DNA of 64,000 bases from Methyloligella solikamskensis (GCF_042676065.1 NZ_JBHTJO010000001.1:1054001-1118000); one strand, 5' to 3'; counted from the first letter of the stretch, positions 33,153-41,897 are shown. A program made the numbers and translations. Notes: generated by a model from the letters alone, not told the origin.

Positions 33153-34160
33153 CTATTCGGCTTTGCCAGCCTGGGTCTGAGCGGGCCGGATCAGCTCGGG
33201 ATCGTCCAGATCGCCCTGGGCGATGGGCGGTTGGGGCGACTCCAGCTTCTCGCCTTCGAAATTGCCGTCGATCCAGTCATAGGCGGCCTGCTGGGCTTCC
33301 GCCTTTTCCTTCTTGGTGAGCTTGGAAAGCAGCAGCTCGAGATCGAAATCGCTGACCCCGGCCTCGCGGGCGAGGATGTGCCATTTGCTGGCCTCGACGA
33401 GATCCTTCTCCACGATCACGCCATGGGCGTAGAGCTTGGCGAGGCGGTTCTGGGCGACCGGGTTGCCTTGCTCGGCGGAAAGCTCGATCAGCTTCGCGCC
33501 GCGCTCCTGGTCCTTCTCCACGCCGTTGCCGCGGAAGAGCATGATGCCGTACTCGACCTGGGCATCGGCATAGCCGGCTTTGGCGGCCTTGCCGATCCAT
33601 TCGGCGGCCTTCTGCTTGTCGATCGGAACGCCGCGGCCGAACTGATAGAGCGCGCCGAGATCGTATTGGGCGGGCGCGCTGCCCTGCTTGGCGGCCTTCA
33701 TCATCCAGGCCACTGCCTTGGGTTCGTCCTGGCGGCGCCCGTTGCCGGAAAGATAGAGCAGGGCGAGATTGTACTGTGCTTCGCGGTGGCCGGTGCGGGC
33801 GGCCTTTTCGAAAAGATCGGCGGCGAGGCGGTAGTTCTTCTTGGCGCCTTGGCCTTCGGCGACCAGATTGCCGAGGGCGAATTGGGCGTTCGGATCGCCC
33901 AGATCGGCGGCCTTGGCGTAGGCTTCGGCGGCCTTCTTATAGTCCTGGGGGACGCCGGCGCCACGGGCATAGATCTGCCCGATCAGGGTGTAGGCCTCCT
34001 TAGACTCTTTCTCCTCCGCCTCCTTCTGGGCCAGCTCAAGGGCGGTGACGTAGCGGCCCTTTGCGTAGGCGATATAGGCATCGCTCTCCTTGGCGATGGC
34101 CGGCACGGCGAGGCTGAAAGCCAGAACGAGGGCAGTCGAATAGAGAAAAAAAGTTCTCAC
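33153..34160 (-). CDS. Sel1/TPR-repeat secreted protein
   Basis: A 335-residue protein with an N-terminal signal peptide (VRTFFLYSTALVLAFSLAVPAIA) followed by about seven Sel1-like repeats of ~36 residues (e.g. AYAKAADLGDPNAQFALGNL, AAKQGSAPAQYDLGALY, AAKAGYADAQVEYGIML). Such solenoids mediate protein-protein contacts in the periplasm. The GTG start overlaps the stop of the ThiE-like gene by four bases, so the pair is coupled. The C-terminus is acidic and Gln-rich. The partner is not known. Confidence 0.85.
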   Translation of the reverse strand: MRTFFLYSTALVLAFSLAVPAIAKESDAYIAYAKGRYVTALELAQKEAEEKESKEAYTLIGQIYARGAGVPQDYKKAAEAYAKAADLGDPNAQFALGNLVAEGQGAKKNYRLAADLFEKAARTGHREAQYNLALLYLSGNGRRQDEPKAVAWMMKAAKQGSAPAQYDLGALYQFGRGVPIDKQKAAEWIGKAAKAGYADAQVEYGIMLFRGNGVEKDQERGAKLIELSAEQGNPVAQNRLAKLYAHGVIVEKDLVEASKWHILAREAGVSDFDLELLLSKLTKKEKAEAQQAAYDWIDGNFEGEKLESPQPPIAQGDLDDPELIRPAQTQAGKAE

Positions 34161-34789
34161 GAAGCTTTCTCCAGGGCTGCGGCGATCTCGGCGAGAGTCG
34201 CGGCGCCGTCGTCGGTCTCGAAACACTTTTTCGTGATCCCCAGAAAATCCGCGCCGGATTTCAAGGCCTGCGCGGCATCTGCGGCACTTCCCACGTTCCA
34301 AGCCACTGATGGAATTTCGAAGGTCTCGGACCACCATTCGATGAGGTCGGGGACGGGATCATCCGACTGCGTCATACTTTGCATCTGGGTCGTAAATGCG
34401 ACATAGTCAGTACCCAGTTCGGCTAACACCATGGCGTCATGACGGCTCGCACAGTGCGTTCCAATAATGGCATTTTTACCAAGAGCTTGCCGCGCTCGCT
34501 TATAGGCTTGCGGGTCGGCTCCGATATGGATGCCATCGGCTTCGATCTCAGCGGCCCGTTCGGGCGAGATCTCGGCGAGAAATGCGACGTCGTTGAGGTG
34601 ACAAAGCCGGCGCACGGAATTCGCCCACTCGGCGTCAAAGGGGATATCCTCCCCACCGGTCAGAAGCACGGACGCGACGGGATAGCGCTCAAGCGCTCCG
34701 GCAAGCGCCGCTTCGGTACCGGCGGAGCCGGCCGGTGGGAGTTGAAGATAGATCCGGCGATGCATGACCGACGTATCGCTGGAGGCCAT
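34157..34789 (-). CDS. ThiE-like (thiamine phosphate synthase-related) protein
   Basis: A 210-residue TIM-barrel protein related to thiamine phosphate synthase: DGIHIGADPQ, IIGTHCASRHDAMVLAELGTDYVAF and a C-terminal GADFLGITKKCF. The N-terminal QLR and the usual GPxxxTxTK loop after the barrel strand are not seen, so substrate binding may be altered. It is thus probably a diverged or regulatory relative rather than the housekeeping ThiE. It is the first gene before the Sel1 and efp genes. A 285-base gap without genes lies upstream. Confidence 0.75.
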   Translation of the reverse strand: MASSDTSVMHRRIYLQLPPAGSAGTEAALAGALERYPVASVLLTGGEDIPFDAEWANSVRRLCHLNDVAFLAEISPERAAEIEADGIHIGADPQAYKRARQALGKNAIIGTHCASRHDAMVLAELGTDYVAFTTQMQSMTQSDDPVPDLIEWWSETFEIPSVAWNVGSAADAAQALKSGADFLGITKKCFETDDGAATLAEIAAALEKAS

Positions 34790-35074
34790 GTTTTTGGGAG
34801 CCCTTTTTCTGGGAGTCTCGTTTGGAAGCCTGGGTCGGTGCAGGTTGCGCGTTTACACCCGATAAGAGGGATTGAGGGTGTCAAACCACGCGCTTCCGGC
34901 AGATGTCAATCGGCCGCGGGTTTGAGCATGTCATAGTTGGCATCCACGTGGTGCCGAATTGGCTATGGTGGGAACTAAGACGGAGGGAAACGACTAGGTT
35001 TTTGACCACTGGTTCAGGGAGCGGAGGCGGAACCACGGTCGTCCTGTAGGGCGACGCCAAAGCGGGGAGTTCTT

Positions 35075-35371
35075 GTGGTGGCTAGTTTTGGATCGAATAT
35101 CAGCGACGCGACGAAGCGGCTCGACGACGCCGTAGACGCTCTGGAGAACCTTCTTGGACCTCATCTCAGCGACATAGAGGCGGGCGAGTCCGTCAATACG
35201 CTGAAGGAACACATCAAAACGCTGACAGAGGAGCGGGATCAGCTCGCACAGGAGCTGGAAGAGGCCCGAGCCCGGGCTCGGCGACTTGAGTCGGCAAATG
35301 ACGAGGTGTCGGGCCGGCTCGAATCTCTCATGACTTCTCTGAAGCAGGATTTGGCGGCCTCGCCGAGCTAA
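35075..35371 (+). CDS. DUF4164 family coiled-coil protein
   Basis: A 98-residue protein, almost entirely coiled coil, resembling DUF4164: SNISDATKRLDDAVDALENLLGPH then a charged heptad region (LTEERDQLAQELEEARARARRLESAND). It starts with GTG preceded by GGGGAG; a second GTG codon follows immediately. It sits 31 bases upstream of zapA in the same direction, a common arrangement in Rhizobiales, which suggests a role in cell division or envelope. The function is not established. Confidence 0.8.
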   Translation: MVASFGSNISDATKRLDDAVDALENLLGPHLSDIEAGESVNTLKEHIKTLTEERDQLAQELEEARARARRLESANDEVSGRLESLMTSLKQDLAASPS

Positions 35372-35402
35372 CCCAGCTCTGCGACCGTTGGAACTGGAAG
35401 TC

Positions 35403-35774
35403 ATGGGACAGGTAAGCGTCACACTAAACGGCCGCACCTACCGGCTGGAGTGCAATAACGGCGAGGAGGCTCATCTTATCGAGCTTTCCGAGCACCTCGC
35501 CTCGCATGTGGAAAGCCTGAAGCGGAAGTTCGGTCAGATCGGCGACGACCGGCTGATTCTGATGGCGGCCCTCATGGTGACGGACGAATTCTGGGATATG
35601 CGGCGCGTGGCCAACGAGCTGAAGGCCGAGCTCGCCGATATGCTTCAGGGGGCTGATCCCGATGAGGTCGCCTCGCGGGAGGCGGAGAAGGAGCTCGCCA
35701 GCGCCATCGGCTCGGCGGCGGATCGGCTGGAAGCGCTTCGCCGGCGCATCGGCAGCCGCCAGAACGGCGGCTAG
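35403..35774 (+). CDS. zapA: Cell division protein ZapA
   Basis: A 123-residue Z-ring-associated protein. It begins with MGQVSVTLNGRTYRL, the ZapA signature, then EEAHLIELSEHLASHVESLK and a long C-terminal coiled coil. It promotes FtsZ bundling at the division site. The ATG was chosen because the conserved start is here; a TTG five codons earlier is also possible. It is immediately upstream of the 6S RNA gene, the usual alphaproteobacterial order. Confidence 0.88.
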   Translation: MGQVSVTLNGRTYRLECNNGEEAHLIELSEHLASHVESLKRKFGQIGDDRLILMAALMVTDEFWDMRRVANELKAELADMLQGADPDEVASREAEKELASAIGSAADRLEALRRRIGSRQNGG

Positions 35775-35871
35775 GAGCCGAGCTGCCCATCCAAAATTGT
35801 TCCCAAAAAATGCCTGCAGATGATCGCTATTCCGGCCTAGTAGAGGCCTGAACAAGCGACTATATTCCGCA

Positions 35872-36032
35872 ATGGCAGGCTGCGCGGTTCGTTAGGAGCC
35901 AATTTCCTCGGGCCCTATAAGATTCTCAAGGGAGCTGACCCTGCCGGAGATCGTGGTCTCTGGCACTCGGCGCCCACCTACTTTTGTAGGGACGCCGGGA
36001 ATCGACGCTCCGACGGCCGACGCGGCCTCGCT
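35872..36032 (+). ncRNA. ssrS: 6S RNA
   Basis: The gap of about 400 bases after zapA holds a 6S-like sequence. The 5' part (GGCTGCGCGGTTCGTTAGGAG) can pair with the 3' part (GCTCCGACGGCCGACGCGGCC), and the segment GGCGCCCACCTACTTTTGTAGG is typical of alphaproteobacterial 6S RNA. A TATATT at 35861 could be its -10 box. 6S RNA mimics an open promoter and binds the sigma-70 holoenzyme. The ends are approximate. The zapA-ssrS order is standard; the usual fau gene after it is missing here. Further hairpin GCGCCGGATCATCCGGCGC follows at 36048. Confidence 0.72.
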
Positions 36033-36047
36033 CTTATTTCTTTTCCG

Positions 36048-36066
36048 GCGCCGGATCATCCGGCGC
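36048..36066 (+). terminator. Hairpin after 6S RNA
   Basis: An 8-bp stem GCGCCGGA/TCCGGCGC with loop TCA, preceded by TTTCTTTT and followed only by TATTTGATT. It may end or process the 6S transcript, but the T-run is weak. Confidence 0.45.
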
Positions 36067-36181
36067 TATTTGATTCTCAGAACCGATTCCCCTTAAAGCA
36101 GAAGGGCGCTTCGCCGGACCTTGCCCGAATCCCGGGTGCAGGCGAGCGCTCACCTTGCCCCCGCGTCTCGAAGGCTCATCC

Positions 36182-37009
36182 ATGCGGATTCTGTTCTTAG
36201 GCGATCTCGTTGGCCGGACCGGGCGTATGGCTGCCATCGAGGCCCTGCCGGGATTGCGCAAGCGCTACCAGGCCGACTTCGTCATCGTGAACGGGGAAAA
36301 CGCGGCCGGTGGGTTCGGCATCACCGAGCAGATTCTGGAAGAGCTACTGGATGCGGGTGCCGACGTGGTGACCACGGGCAATCACGTCTGGGATCAGCGG
36401 GAGGCGCTCGTCTTCATCGAGCGCTACGACCAGCTCCTGCGGCCGCTCAACTTCCCGCCCGGCACGCCGGGGAAGGGGAGCGGGCTCTTCAAGGCGAAGG
36501 GTGGCCAGGAGGTGCTGGTCATCAACGCCATGGGCCGGGTCTTCATGAACGATATCGATTGCCCGTTCCGTGCCGTCGATGCGGAGCTCGAGGCTTGCGG
36601 CCTCGCGCGCGGGGCCGATGCGATCTTTCTCGACTTTCATGCCGAGGCGACGTCGGAGAAGGAGGCCATGGGCCATTTCATCGACGGGCGGGCGAGCTGC
36701 ATGGTGGGCACCCACACCCATGTGCCGACGGCGGACCATCAGATCCTCGACGGCGGCACGGCCTATATCAGCGATGCCGGGATGTGCGGCGATTACAATT
36801 CCGTGCTGGGCATGGAGAAGGCAGAGCCGATTTCCCGCTTCATCAGCCGGATCCCGTCGAACCGGTTCGGCCCGGCGAAGGGCGATTCGACCATCTGCGG
36901 CGTGGCGCTTGAGACGGACGACGCGACGGGGCTTGCCCGCCGCTTCGCGCCGGTGCGGCTCGGCGGGCGGCTTGCCCAGGCCGAGCCTGACTTCTGGCTG
37001 TCGGACTAA
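36182..37009 (+). CDS. YmdB/TIGR00282-type metallophosphoesterase
   Basis: A 275-residue metal-dependent phosphoesterase of the TIGR00282 (YmdB) family, whose Bacillus member hydrolyses cyclic nucleotides. The metal motifs are MRILFLGDLVGRTGR, VNGENAAGGFG, TTGNHVWDQRE, FLDFHAEATSEKEAMG, and VGTHTHVPTAD with ISDAGMCGDY. The ATG follows GAAGG. It occupies the position after 6S RNA where a fau gene usually stands between them. The substrate here is unknown. Confidence 0.88.
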   Translation: MRILFLGDLVGRTGRMAAIEALPGLRKRYQADFVIVNGENAAGGFGITEQILEELLDAGADVVTTGNHVWDQREALVFIERYDQLLRPLNFPPGTPGKGSGLFKAKGGQEVLVINAMGRVFMNDIDCPFRAVDAELEACGLARGADAIFLDFHAEATSEKEAMGHFIDGRASCMVGTHTHVPTADHQILDGGTAYISDAGMCGDYNSVLGMEKAEPISRFISRIPSNRFGPAKGDSTICGVALETDDATGLARRFAPVRLGGRLAQAEPDFWLSD

Positions 37010-37019
37010 AGAGCGGCTT

Positions 37020-37274
37020 TTAAGCGCTCTTCTTCAGCGACGCCTCATTGTCCTTCAGAACGGATTTGCTCGCGGCGACCACGCTCTTCAGCAGGGTGAT
37101 GGCATCGTCGAGCTGGTTCATGGCCGCTTCCGTGTCGACCTTCTCGTCGAACAGGGCGAGACGGGCGCGGGCGACGTGATCGGCCGCATCGTTGCAAAGG
37201 CCGGAAAGGGCGAGGATGGGCCGCTTGGGCTTCGCCTGGGACTGGACTGCACTGGTTTCGGCTTGGCGAGGCAT
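37020..37274 (-). CDS. Small helical protein of unknown function, divergent from yebC
   Basis: An 84-residue protein with no cysteines. The first 20 residues are basic (MPRQAETSAVQSQAKPKRP); the rest is helical (LSGLCNDAADHVARARLALFDEKVDTEAAMNQLDDAITLLKSVV). AAGGAG lies six bases before the ATG. It is not a recognised family. It is divergent from yebC with a perfect CtrA-type box in between, so it may be cell-cycle controlled. Confidence 0.72.
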   Translation of the reverse strand: MPRQAETSAVQSQAKPKRPILALSGLCNDAADHVARARLALFDEKVDTEAAMNQLDDAITLLKSVVAASKSVLKDNEASLKKSA

Positions 37275-37355
37275 GGCCGCTCCTTATATCGACGCGTAGG
37301 AAACCTATGGGACACCTTGCGGCGCCCTGAAAATCGGATTCTCGAAGCGTTAGGG

Positions 37356-37371
37356 TTAAGGCGGGTTTAAC
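37356..37371. promoter_or_regulatory. Perfect CtrA-type binding box
   Basis: TTAAGGCGGGTTTAAC: TTAA-N7-TTAAC with exact spacing, the consensus of the alphaproteobacterial master regulator CtrA. It lies about 80 bases upstream of the small minus-strand gene and 100 bases upstream of yebC, so it may serve either. The base composition of the region makes an AT-rich match like this less likely by chance. Confidence 0.62.
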
Positions 37372-37470
37372 GCGCAGAGGGCGATCTGCGCCGCGGCGCT
37401 GGATTTTGCGCGTTCGCGCGCCTATAAAGCCGACGATTCCAATATTCTAGAAGATATAAGGTGAGCACGA

Positions 37471-38217
37471 GTGGCGGGCCATTCGAAGTTCAAGAACATT
37501 CAGTATCGCAAAGGCGCGCAGGATAAGAAGCGCTCCAAGCTGTTCTCCAAGCTGTCGCGCGAGATCACCGCGGCCGCCAAGATGGGGCTGCCGGATCCGG
37601 AGGCCAATGCGCGGCTGCGCAGCGCCGTTCAGGCGGCGCGTGCCCAGAACATGCCCAAGGACAATATCGAGCGCGCCATCAAGAAGAGCCAGGAGGCGGG
37701 CGGCGAGTCCTACGAAGAGGTCCGCTATGAGGGCTTCGGGGTGGCCGGCGTCGGCGTGATCGTCGAGGCGCTGACCGACAACCGCAACCGTACGGCGGCG
37801 GATGTGCGCTCCACCTTCACCAAGCATGGTGGAAATCTCGGGGAGACGGGTTCCGTCGCGTTCATGTTCGACCGCATGGGTGCCATCGAATATCCGCCGG
37901 AGGCCGCAACCTCCGAGGAGTTGCTGGAAGCGGCCATCATGGCCGGGGCCGACGATGTGGAATCCAACGAGGATGGCCACACGGTCTATTGCGCGGGCGA
38001 TGCCTTGCACGATGTGGCCAAGGCGCTTGAGGAAAATCTCGGGGAGGCGCGCAGCGCGGCTCTCGTCTGGCGCCCTCAGAACACCATCGAGCTGGACGAC
38101 AGCGTCGGCGAGACGCTTCTCAAGATGCTCGATGCGTTGGAAGACTCCGACGACGTCCAGCAGGTCTACGCCAATTTCGAGGTCTCCGACGATCTCTGGG
38201 AGCGGCTGAGCGCGTAG
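37471..38217 (+). CDS. yebC: YebC/PmpR family DNA-binding transcriptional regulator
   Basis: A 248-residue protein of the YebC/PmpR family, which binds DNA and has recently been linked to relief of ribosome pausing. It begins MAGHSKFKNIQYRKGAQDKKRSKLFSKLSREI, the family signature, and later shows KDNIERAIKKS and EVRYEGFGVAGVGVIVE. The start codon is GTG, with AGGTGAGC upstream. It is adjacent to ruvC, as in most bacteria. The divergent CtrA-type box may affect its expression. Confidence 0.93.
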   Translation: MAGHSKFKNIQYRKGAQDKKRSKLFSKLSREITAAAKMGLPDPEANARLRSAVQAARAQNMPKDNIERAIKKSQEAGGESYEEVRYEGFGVAGVGVIVEALTDNRNRTAADVRSTFTKHGGNLGETGSVAFMFDRMGAIEYPPEAATSEELLEAAIMAGADDVESNEDGHTVYCAGDALHDVAKALEENLGEARSAALVWRPQNTIELDDSVGETLLKMLDALEDSDDVQQVYANFEVSDDLWERLSA

Positions 38218-38295
38218 GTGTCCGCCATCGCCTTGTTAGGGGTTTTGGCTCGCGATTCGCGTTACTCTGATGCGCGATTCGCGAGGGAGACCTGA

Positions 38296-38820
38296 ATGGC
38301 GGCGATCCGCATCATCGGTATCGATCCGGGCTTGAGATGCACCGGCTGGGGCTTGATCGAAAGCGACGGGCCGCGGCTGGCCTATGTCGCATCAGGTTCG
38401 GTCGTCTCCGACGCCAGCGAGGCGCTCTCCGTGCGCTTAAGGCAGATCTTCGAGAGCTTGAGCGAAGTGCTGAACCGGTTGTCTCCCGATGAGGCCGCTG
38501 TGGAAGAGACCTTCGTCAACCGGGACGCGCGCGCGACCCTGAAGCTCGGCCAGGCGCGGGGCGTCGTCATGCTCGTCCCCTCTCTCCTGGGGCTTGAGGT
38601 GGCGGAATACGCGCCGAACGCTGTCAAGAAGAGCGTGGTCGGCACGGGCCATGCGGGCAAGGACCAGATTCACGCCATGGTCGGTCATCTCCTGCCGCGC
38701 TCCGCGCCCGATACGGAGCACGCGGCTGACGCGCTCGCCATTGCTATCACCCATGCTCATTGCCGGACCTCCGTGACGGCGCGCGTGCTGCGCGGCGAGC
38801 TTGCGAGGGCCGCGCGATGA
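38296..38820 (+). CDS. ruvC: Crossover junction endodeoxyribonuclease RuvC
   Basis: Holliday junction resolvase that cleaves the four-way junction during recombinational repair. The four acidic residues can be located: IGIDPGLRCTGWG, AVEETFVN, and the C-terminal HAADALAIAITH. The length of 174 residues is usual. It overlaps ruvA by four bases (ATGA), so the ruvCAB operon is translationally coupled. Confidence 0.96.
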   Translation: MAAIRIIGIDPGLRCTGWGLIESDGPRLAYVASGSVVSDASEALSVRLRQIFESLSEVLNRLSPDEAAVEETFVNRDARATLKLGQARGVVMLVPSLLGLEVAEYAPNAVKKSVVGTGHAGKDQIHAMVGHLLPRSAPDTEHAADALAIAITHAHCRTSVTARVLRGELARAAR

Positions 38821-39440
38821 TCGGGAAGCTCACGGGCAAGCTCGATGCGATCGGGCCGGACACGCTGATCCTGGATGTCGGCGGGGTCGGCTATGAGGTC
38901 ACCTGCTCGTCGCGGACCCTGTCGCAGCTGCCGGGGATCGGGGAGGTGGTGAGCCTCGCCATCGACACCCATGTGCGCGAGGACGCGATCCGGCTCTACG
39001 GCTTCAGCACGGAGCACGAACGGTCCTGGTTCCGGGCGCTCCAATCGGTGCAAGGGGTCGGCGCGCGGGTCGCCATCGCGGTGCTGGGCACGCTTTCGCC
39101 GTCGGATCTTTCCAATGCGGTGGCGCTCCAAGACAAGGCGACCGTAGCGCGGTCGCCGGGGGTTGGGCCGAAGGTCGCCCAGCGCATCGTCTCGGAGCTG
39201 AAAGACAAGATGCCGGCTCTGTCGCCTGCCTTCGGGCCGGCAGGCAGTGGCGGCGGGGGCGAGCAACCCATCAAAATTCCGGAAGGCATGGCGGCGCAGG
39301 AGGCGGTTTCGGCGCTCACCAATCTCGGCTATGCCCACGGCCAGGCGGCGGCAGCGGTTGCGTCGGCGGCCAAAGCGATTGACGGTACGCCGAAAACCGA
39401 AGAGCTGATCCGGCTCGGATTGAAGGAGCTTGCGCAATGA
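38817..39440 (+). CDS. ruvA: Holliday junction branch migration protein RuvA
   Basis: A 207-residue subunit that binds the Holliday junction and loads RuvB. It starts MIGKLTGKLDAIGPDTLILDVGGVGYEV (domain I), followed by the helix-hairpin-helix region LQSVQGVGARVAIAVLG and SPGVGPKVAQRIVSELK, then a flexible linker and domain III (AVSALTNLGYAHGQA). The start is in the four-base overlap with ruvC, and its stop overlaps ruvB. Confidence 0.96.
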   Translation: MIGKLTGKLDAIGPDTLILDVGGVGYEVTCSSRTLSQLPGIGEVVSLAIDTHVREDAIRLYGFSTEHERSWFRALQSVQGVGARVAIAVLGTLSPSDLSNAVALQDKATVARSPGVGPKVAQRIVSELKDKMPALSPAFGPAGSGGGGEQPIKIPEGMAAQEAVSALTNLGYAHGQAAAAVASAAKAIDGTPKTEELIRLGLKELAQ

Positions 39441-40477
39441 GCGACCGGATGCTGGCAGGCGCCAAGCGGCCGGAAGACGAGGTGGAGCCGTCGCTTCGCC
39501 CGCAATCGCTTGGCGAGTTCATCGGTCAGTCCAAGGCCTGCGCGAACCTCAAGGTGTTCATCGAGGCGGCGCAGACCCGCGGCGAGGCGCTGGACCACGT
39601 GCTGTTCGCAGGCCCGCCCGGCCTGGGCAAGACGACGCTCGCTCAGATCGTCGCCAAGGAGTTGGGCGTCAATTTCCGCGCGACCTCCGGTCCGGTCATC
39701 GCCAAGGCAGGCGATCTCGCAGCTCTCCTGACCAATCTGGAAGACGGCGACGTCCTCTTTATCGATGAGATCCATCGGCTGAGCCCGGCGGTCGAGGAGG
39801 TGCTCTATCCGGCGATGGAGGATTTCCAGCTCGATCTGATCATCGGGGAGGGGCCTGCGGCGCGCTCGGTGCGCATCGACCTGGCCAAGTTCACCCTGGT
39901 CGCGGCGACAACCCGGACGGGGCTTCTCACGACACCGTTGCGGGACCGGTTCGGCATTCCGGTGCGGCTGGAATTCTACACCGCCCAGGAGCTGGAAGAG
40001 ATCGTGCGCCGCGGCGCGCGGCTGCTCGGACTGCCGCTGACGGAAGAGGGCGCCCAAGAGATCGCCAAGCGGGCGCGGGGCACGCCGCGCGTCGCGGGGC
40101 GTCTGCTCCGCCGGGTGCGCGACTTCGCCAATGTGGCGGGGGCCGAGCAGGTGGACGCCACGCTCGCCGACAAGGCGTTGCTCCAATTGGAGGTGGATTC
40201 TCGTGGGCTCGATGCGCTCGACCACCGCTATCTCAACTGCATGGCGCTGAACTATCAGGGCGGGCCGGTGGGCATCGAGACGTTGTCCGCGGCCCTGTCT
40301 GAACCGCGCGATGCGCTGGAAGAGATCGTCGAGCCGTATCTACTGCAGCAGGGCTTCATCAGCCGCACGCCGCGGGGCCGGCTTTTGACCGCGCAAGCCT
40401 TTGCTCATCTGGGCCTCGCCGTGCCGGAGCGCTCTGCAGGTCAGTTTGCGTTGTTCGATCAGGGTGGCAATCAGTGA
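39437..40477 (+). CDS. ruvB: Holliday junction DNA helicase RuvB
   Basis: A 346-residue AAA+ motor that drives branch migration with RuvA. Landmarks are Walker A AGPPGLGKTTLAQ, Walker B LFIDEIHRLSP, the sensor region ATTRTGLLTTPLRDRFG and the winged-helix C-terminus (GGPVGIETLSAAL, QQGFISRTPRGR). It starts in the overlap with ruvA and overlaps ybgC by four bases. Confidence 0.97.
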   Translation: MSDRMLAGAKRPEDEVEPSLRPQSLGEFIGQSKACANLKVFIEAAQTRGEALDHVLFAGPPGLGKTTLAQIVAKELGVNFRATSGPVIAKAGDLAALLTNLEDGDVLFIDEIHRLSPAVEEVLYPAMEDFQLDLIIGEGPAARSVRIDLAKFTLVAATTRTGLLTTPLRDRFGIPVRLEFYTAQELEEIVRRGARLLGLPLTEEGAQEIAKRARGTPRVAGRLLRRVRDFANVAGAEQVDATLADKALLQLEVDSRGLDALDHRYLNCMALNYQGGPVGIETLSAALSEPRDALEEIVEPYLLQQGFISRTPRGRLLTAQAFAHLGLAVPERSAGQFALFDQGGNQ

Positions 40478-40941
40478 GCTCGAATTGGCCGGATCTTGCC
40501 GGGCGGATCGAGGGCGATCGCCACGTGCTGCCCGTCCGGGTCTATTTCGAGGACACGGATTTCGCCGGCATCGTCTATCACGCGAACTACCTGAAATTCA
40601 TCGAGCGGGGACGGTCGGACTTCATCCGGCTGCTCGGCATCCATCACCAAGCGCTCAAGAACCCGGAGGACGGCGAAGAAGCCGTGTTCGTGGTGCGGCG
40701 GATCGAGATGGATTATCTGCGGCCCGCCAAGCTCGACGATGTGCTGGAGGTGGAGACGGTCTGTTCGGAGATCGGCGGGGCCAGCCTGACCCTCACCCAG
40801 GAGGTGAAGCGTGGCGACACGGTCATTGTCCGGGCCAAGGTCGTGGTGGTGCTGATCTCGGCGGCCGGAAAGCCTCAGCGGATCGGCAAGATGATTCGCG
40901 AGGCGCTGGCGGATTACACGCAAGGGGATCGGGGCGCCTGA
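40474..40941 (+). CDS. ybgC: Tol-Pal system-associated acyl-CoA thioesterase YbgC
   Basis: A 155-residue hot-dog thioesterase that hydrolyses acyl-CoA or acyl-ACP and is linked to the Tol-Pal system. The active-site stretch RVYFEDTDFAGIVYHANYLKFIERGRSDF is complete, with the catalytic Asp in EDTDFAG. It starts with GTG overlapping the ruvB stop. A 269-base gap with no recognised gene separates it from tolQ; the gap contains several AT-rich patches that may include a promoter. Confidence 0.93.
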   Translation: MSSNWPDLAGRIEGDRHVLPVRVYFEDTDFAGIVYHANYLKFIERGRSDFIRLLGIHHQALKNPEDGEEAVFVVRRIEMDYLRPAKLDDVLEVETVCSEIGGASLTLTQEVKRGDTVIVRAKVVVVLISAAGKPQRIGKMIREALADYTQGDRGA

Positions 40942-41210
40942 ACCGAGCCGAACGGCGTTTAGAGCAGTTTGGGCAAGTTCCGTAAGAGAAAAGCGGTGCA
41001 AGCCCTTCGAAACCCACGAGACCACTTCCAACGCTGCTTAAGTTGCGTCACATTCGGGGCTCATGTTCGCGCATGGGTCCGTTTGGGCTTAGTCTTTGAG
41101 TCTTCCTTCCAGTTCGGTGTTGCTTAACCCGCGTCAACGCGTCGCGGACCCAAAAGGCCGGCTCGTGTGTCAGCAGAGCAGGTACGGGGCACGCATTTCA
41201 TGAGGCCAAG

Positions 41211-41897
41211 ATGAATCCGCCGGAAGTCGCCGTCGATCTGTCGGTCTTCTCACTGTTCGCCAACGCGCACATCATCGTGCAGTTGGTGATGATCGGGCTG
41301 TTGCTCTCTTCGGTCTGGAGCTGGGCGATCATCATCGAGAAGTTCTTCCTCTATGCACGGTTCCGAAAGGAGACGGACCGGTTCGAGCAGGTGTTCTGGT
41401 CGGGCCAGTCTCTGGAGGAGCTGTATCAGGCGCTCTCCCAGCGCCGGAACGTCTCCATGGCGGCGATGTTCGTGGCCGCCATGCGGGAATGGAAGCGCAG
41501 CCTGGAGCAGACCTCCAAGCCCACCCACGGGGTGCAGCTTCGCATCGAGAAGGTGATGGATGTCACCATCAACCGGGAGGCCGACCGGCTGGAGCGGCGG
41601 CTGAATTTCCTGGCAACGGTGGGCTCGACTGCGCCATTCGTGGGGCTTTTCGGCACGGTCTGGGGCATCATGACGAGCTTCCAAGCCATCGCGAACAGCA
41701 AGAACACTAACCTCGCCGTGGTGGCGCCGGGCATCGCGGAGGCGTTGTTCGCGACCGCGCTGGGCCTCTTGGCGGCCATCCCGGCGGTGATCTTCTTCAA
41801 CAAGTTCAACAACGACGTGGCACGGCTGACGGCGCGCATGGAAGGTTTTGCCGACGAGTTCGCCGCAATCCTGTCGCGCCAGATCGACAAGAGCTGA
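41211..41897 (+). CDS. tolQ: Tol-Pal inner-membrane proton channel TolQ
   Basis: A 228-residue inner-membrane protein with three helices (about 18-40, 133-155 and 168-190). The MotA/TolQ/ExbB signature is FLATVGSTAPFVGLFGTVWGIMTSFQ, then VVAPGIAEALFATALGLLAAIPAVIFFNKF. With TolR it uses the proton gradient to energise TolA during cell constriction. GAGG lies six bases before the ATG. It is the first gene of the tol operon proper. Confidence 0.96.
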   Translation: MNPPEVAVDLSVFSLFANAHIIVQLVMIGLLLSSVWSWAIIIEKFFLYARFRKETDRFEQVFWSGQSLEELYQALSQRRNVSMAAMFVAAMREWKRSLEQTSKPTHGVQLRIEKVMDVTINREADRLERRLNFLATVGSTAPFVGLFGTVWGIMTSFQAIANSKNTNLAVVAPGIAEALFATALGLLAAIPAVIFFNKFNNDVARLTARMEGFADEFAAILSRQIDKS

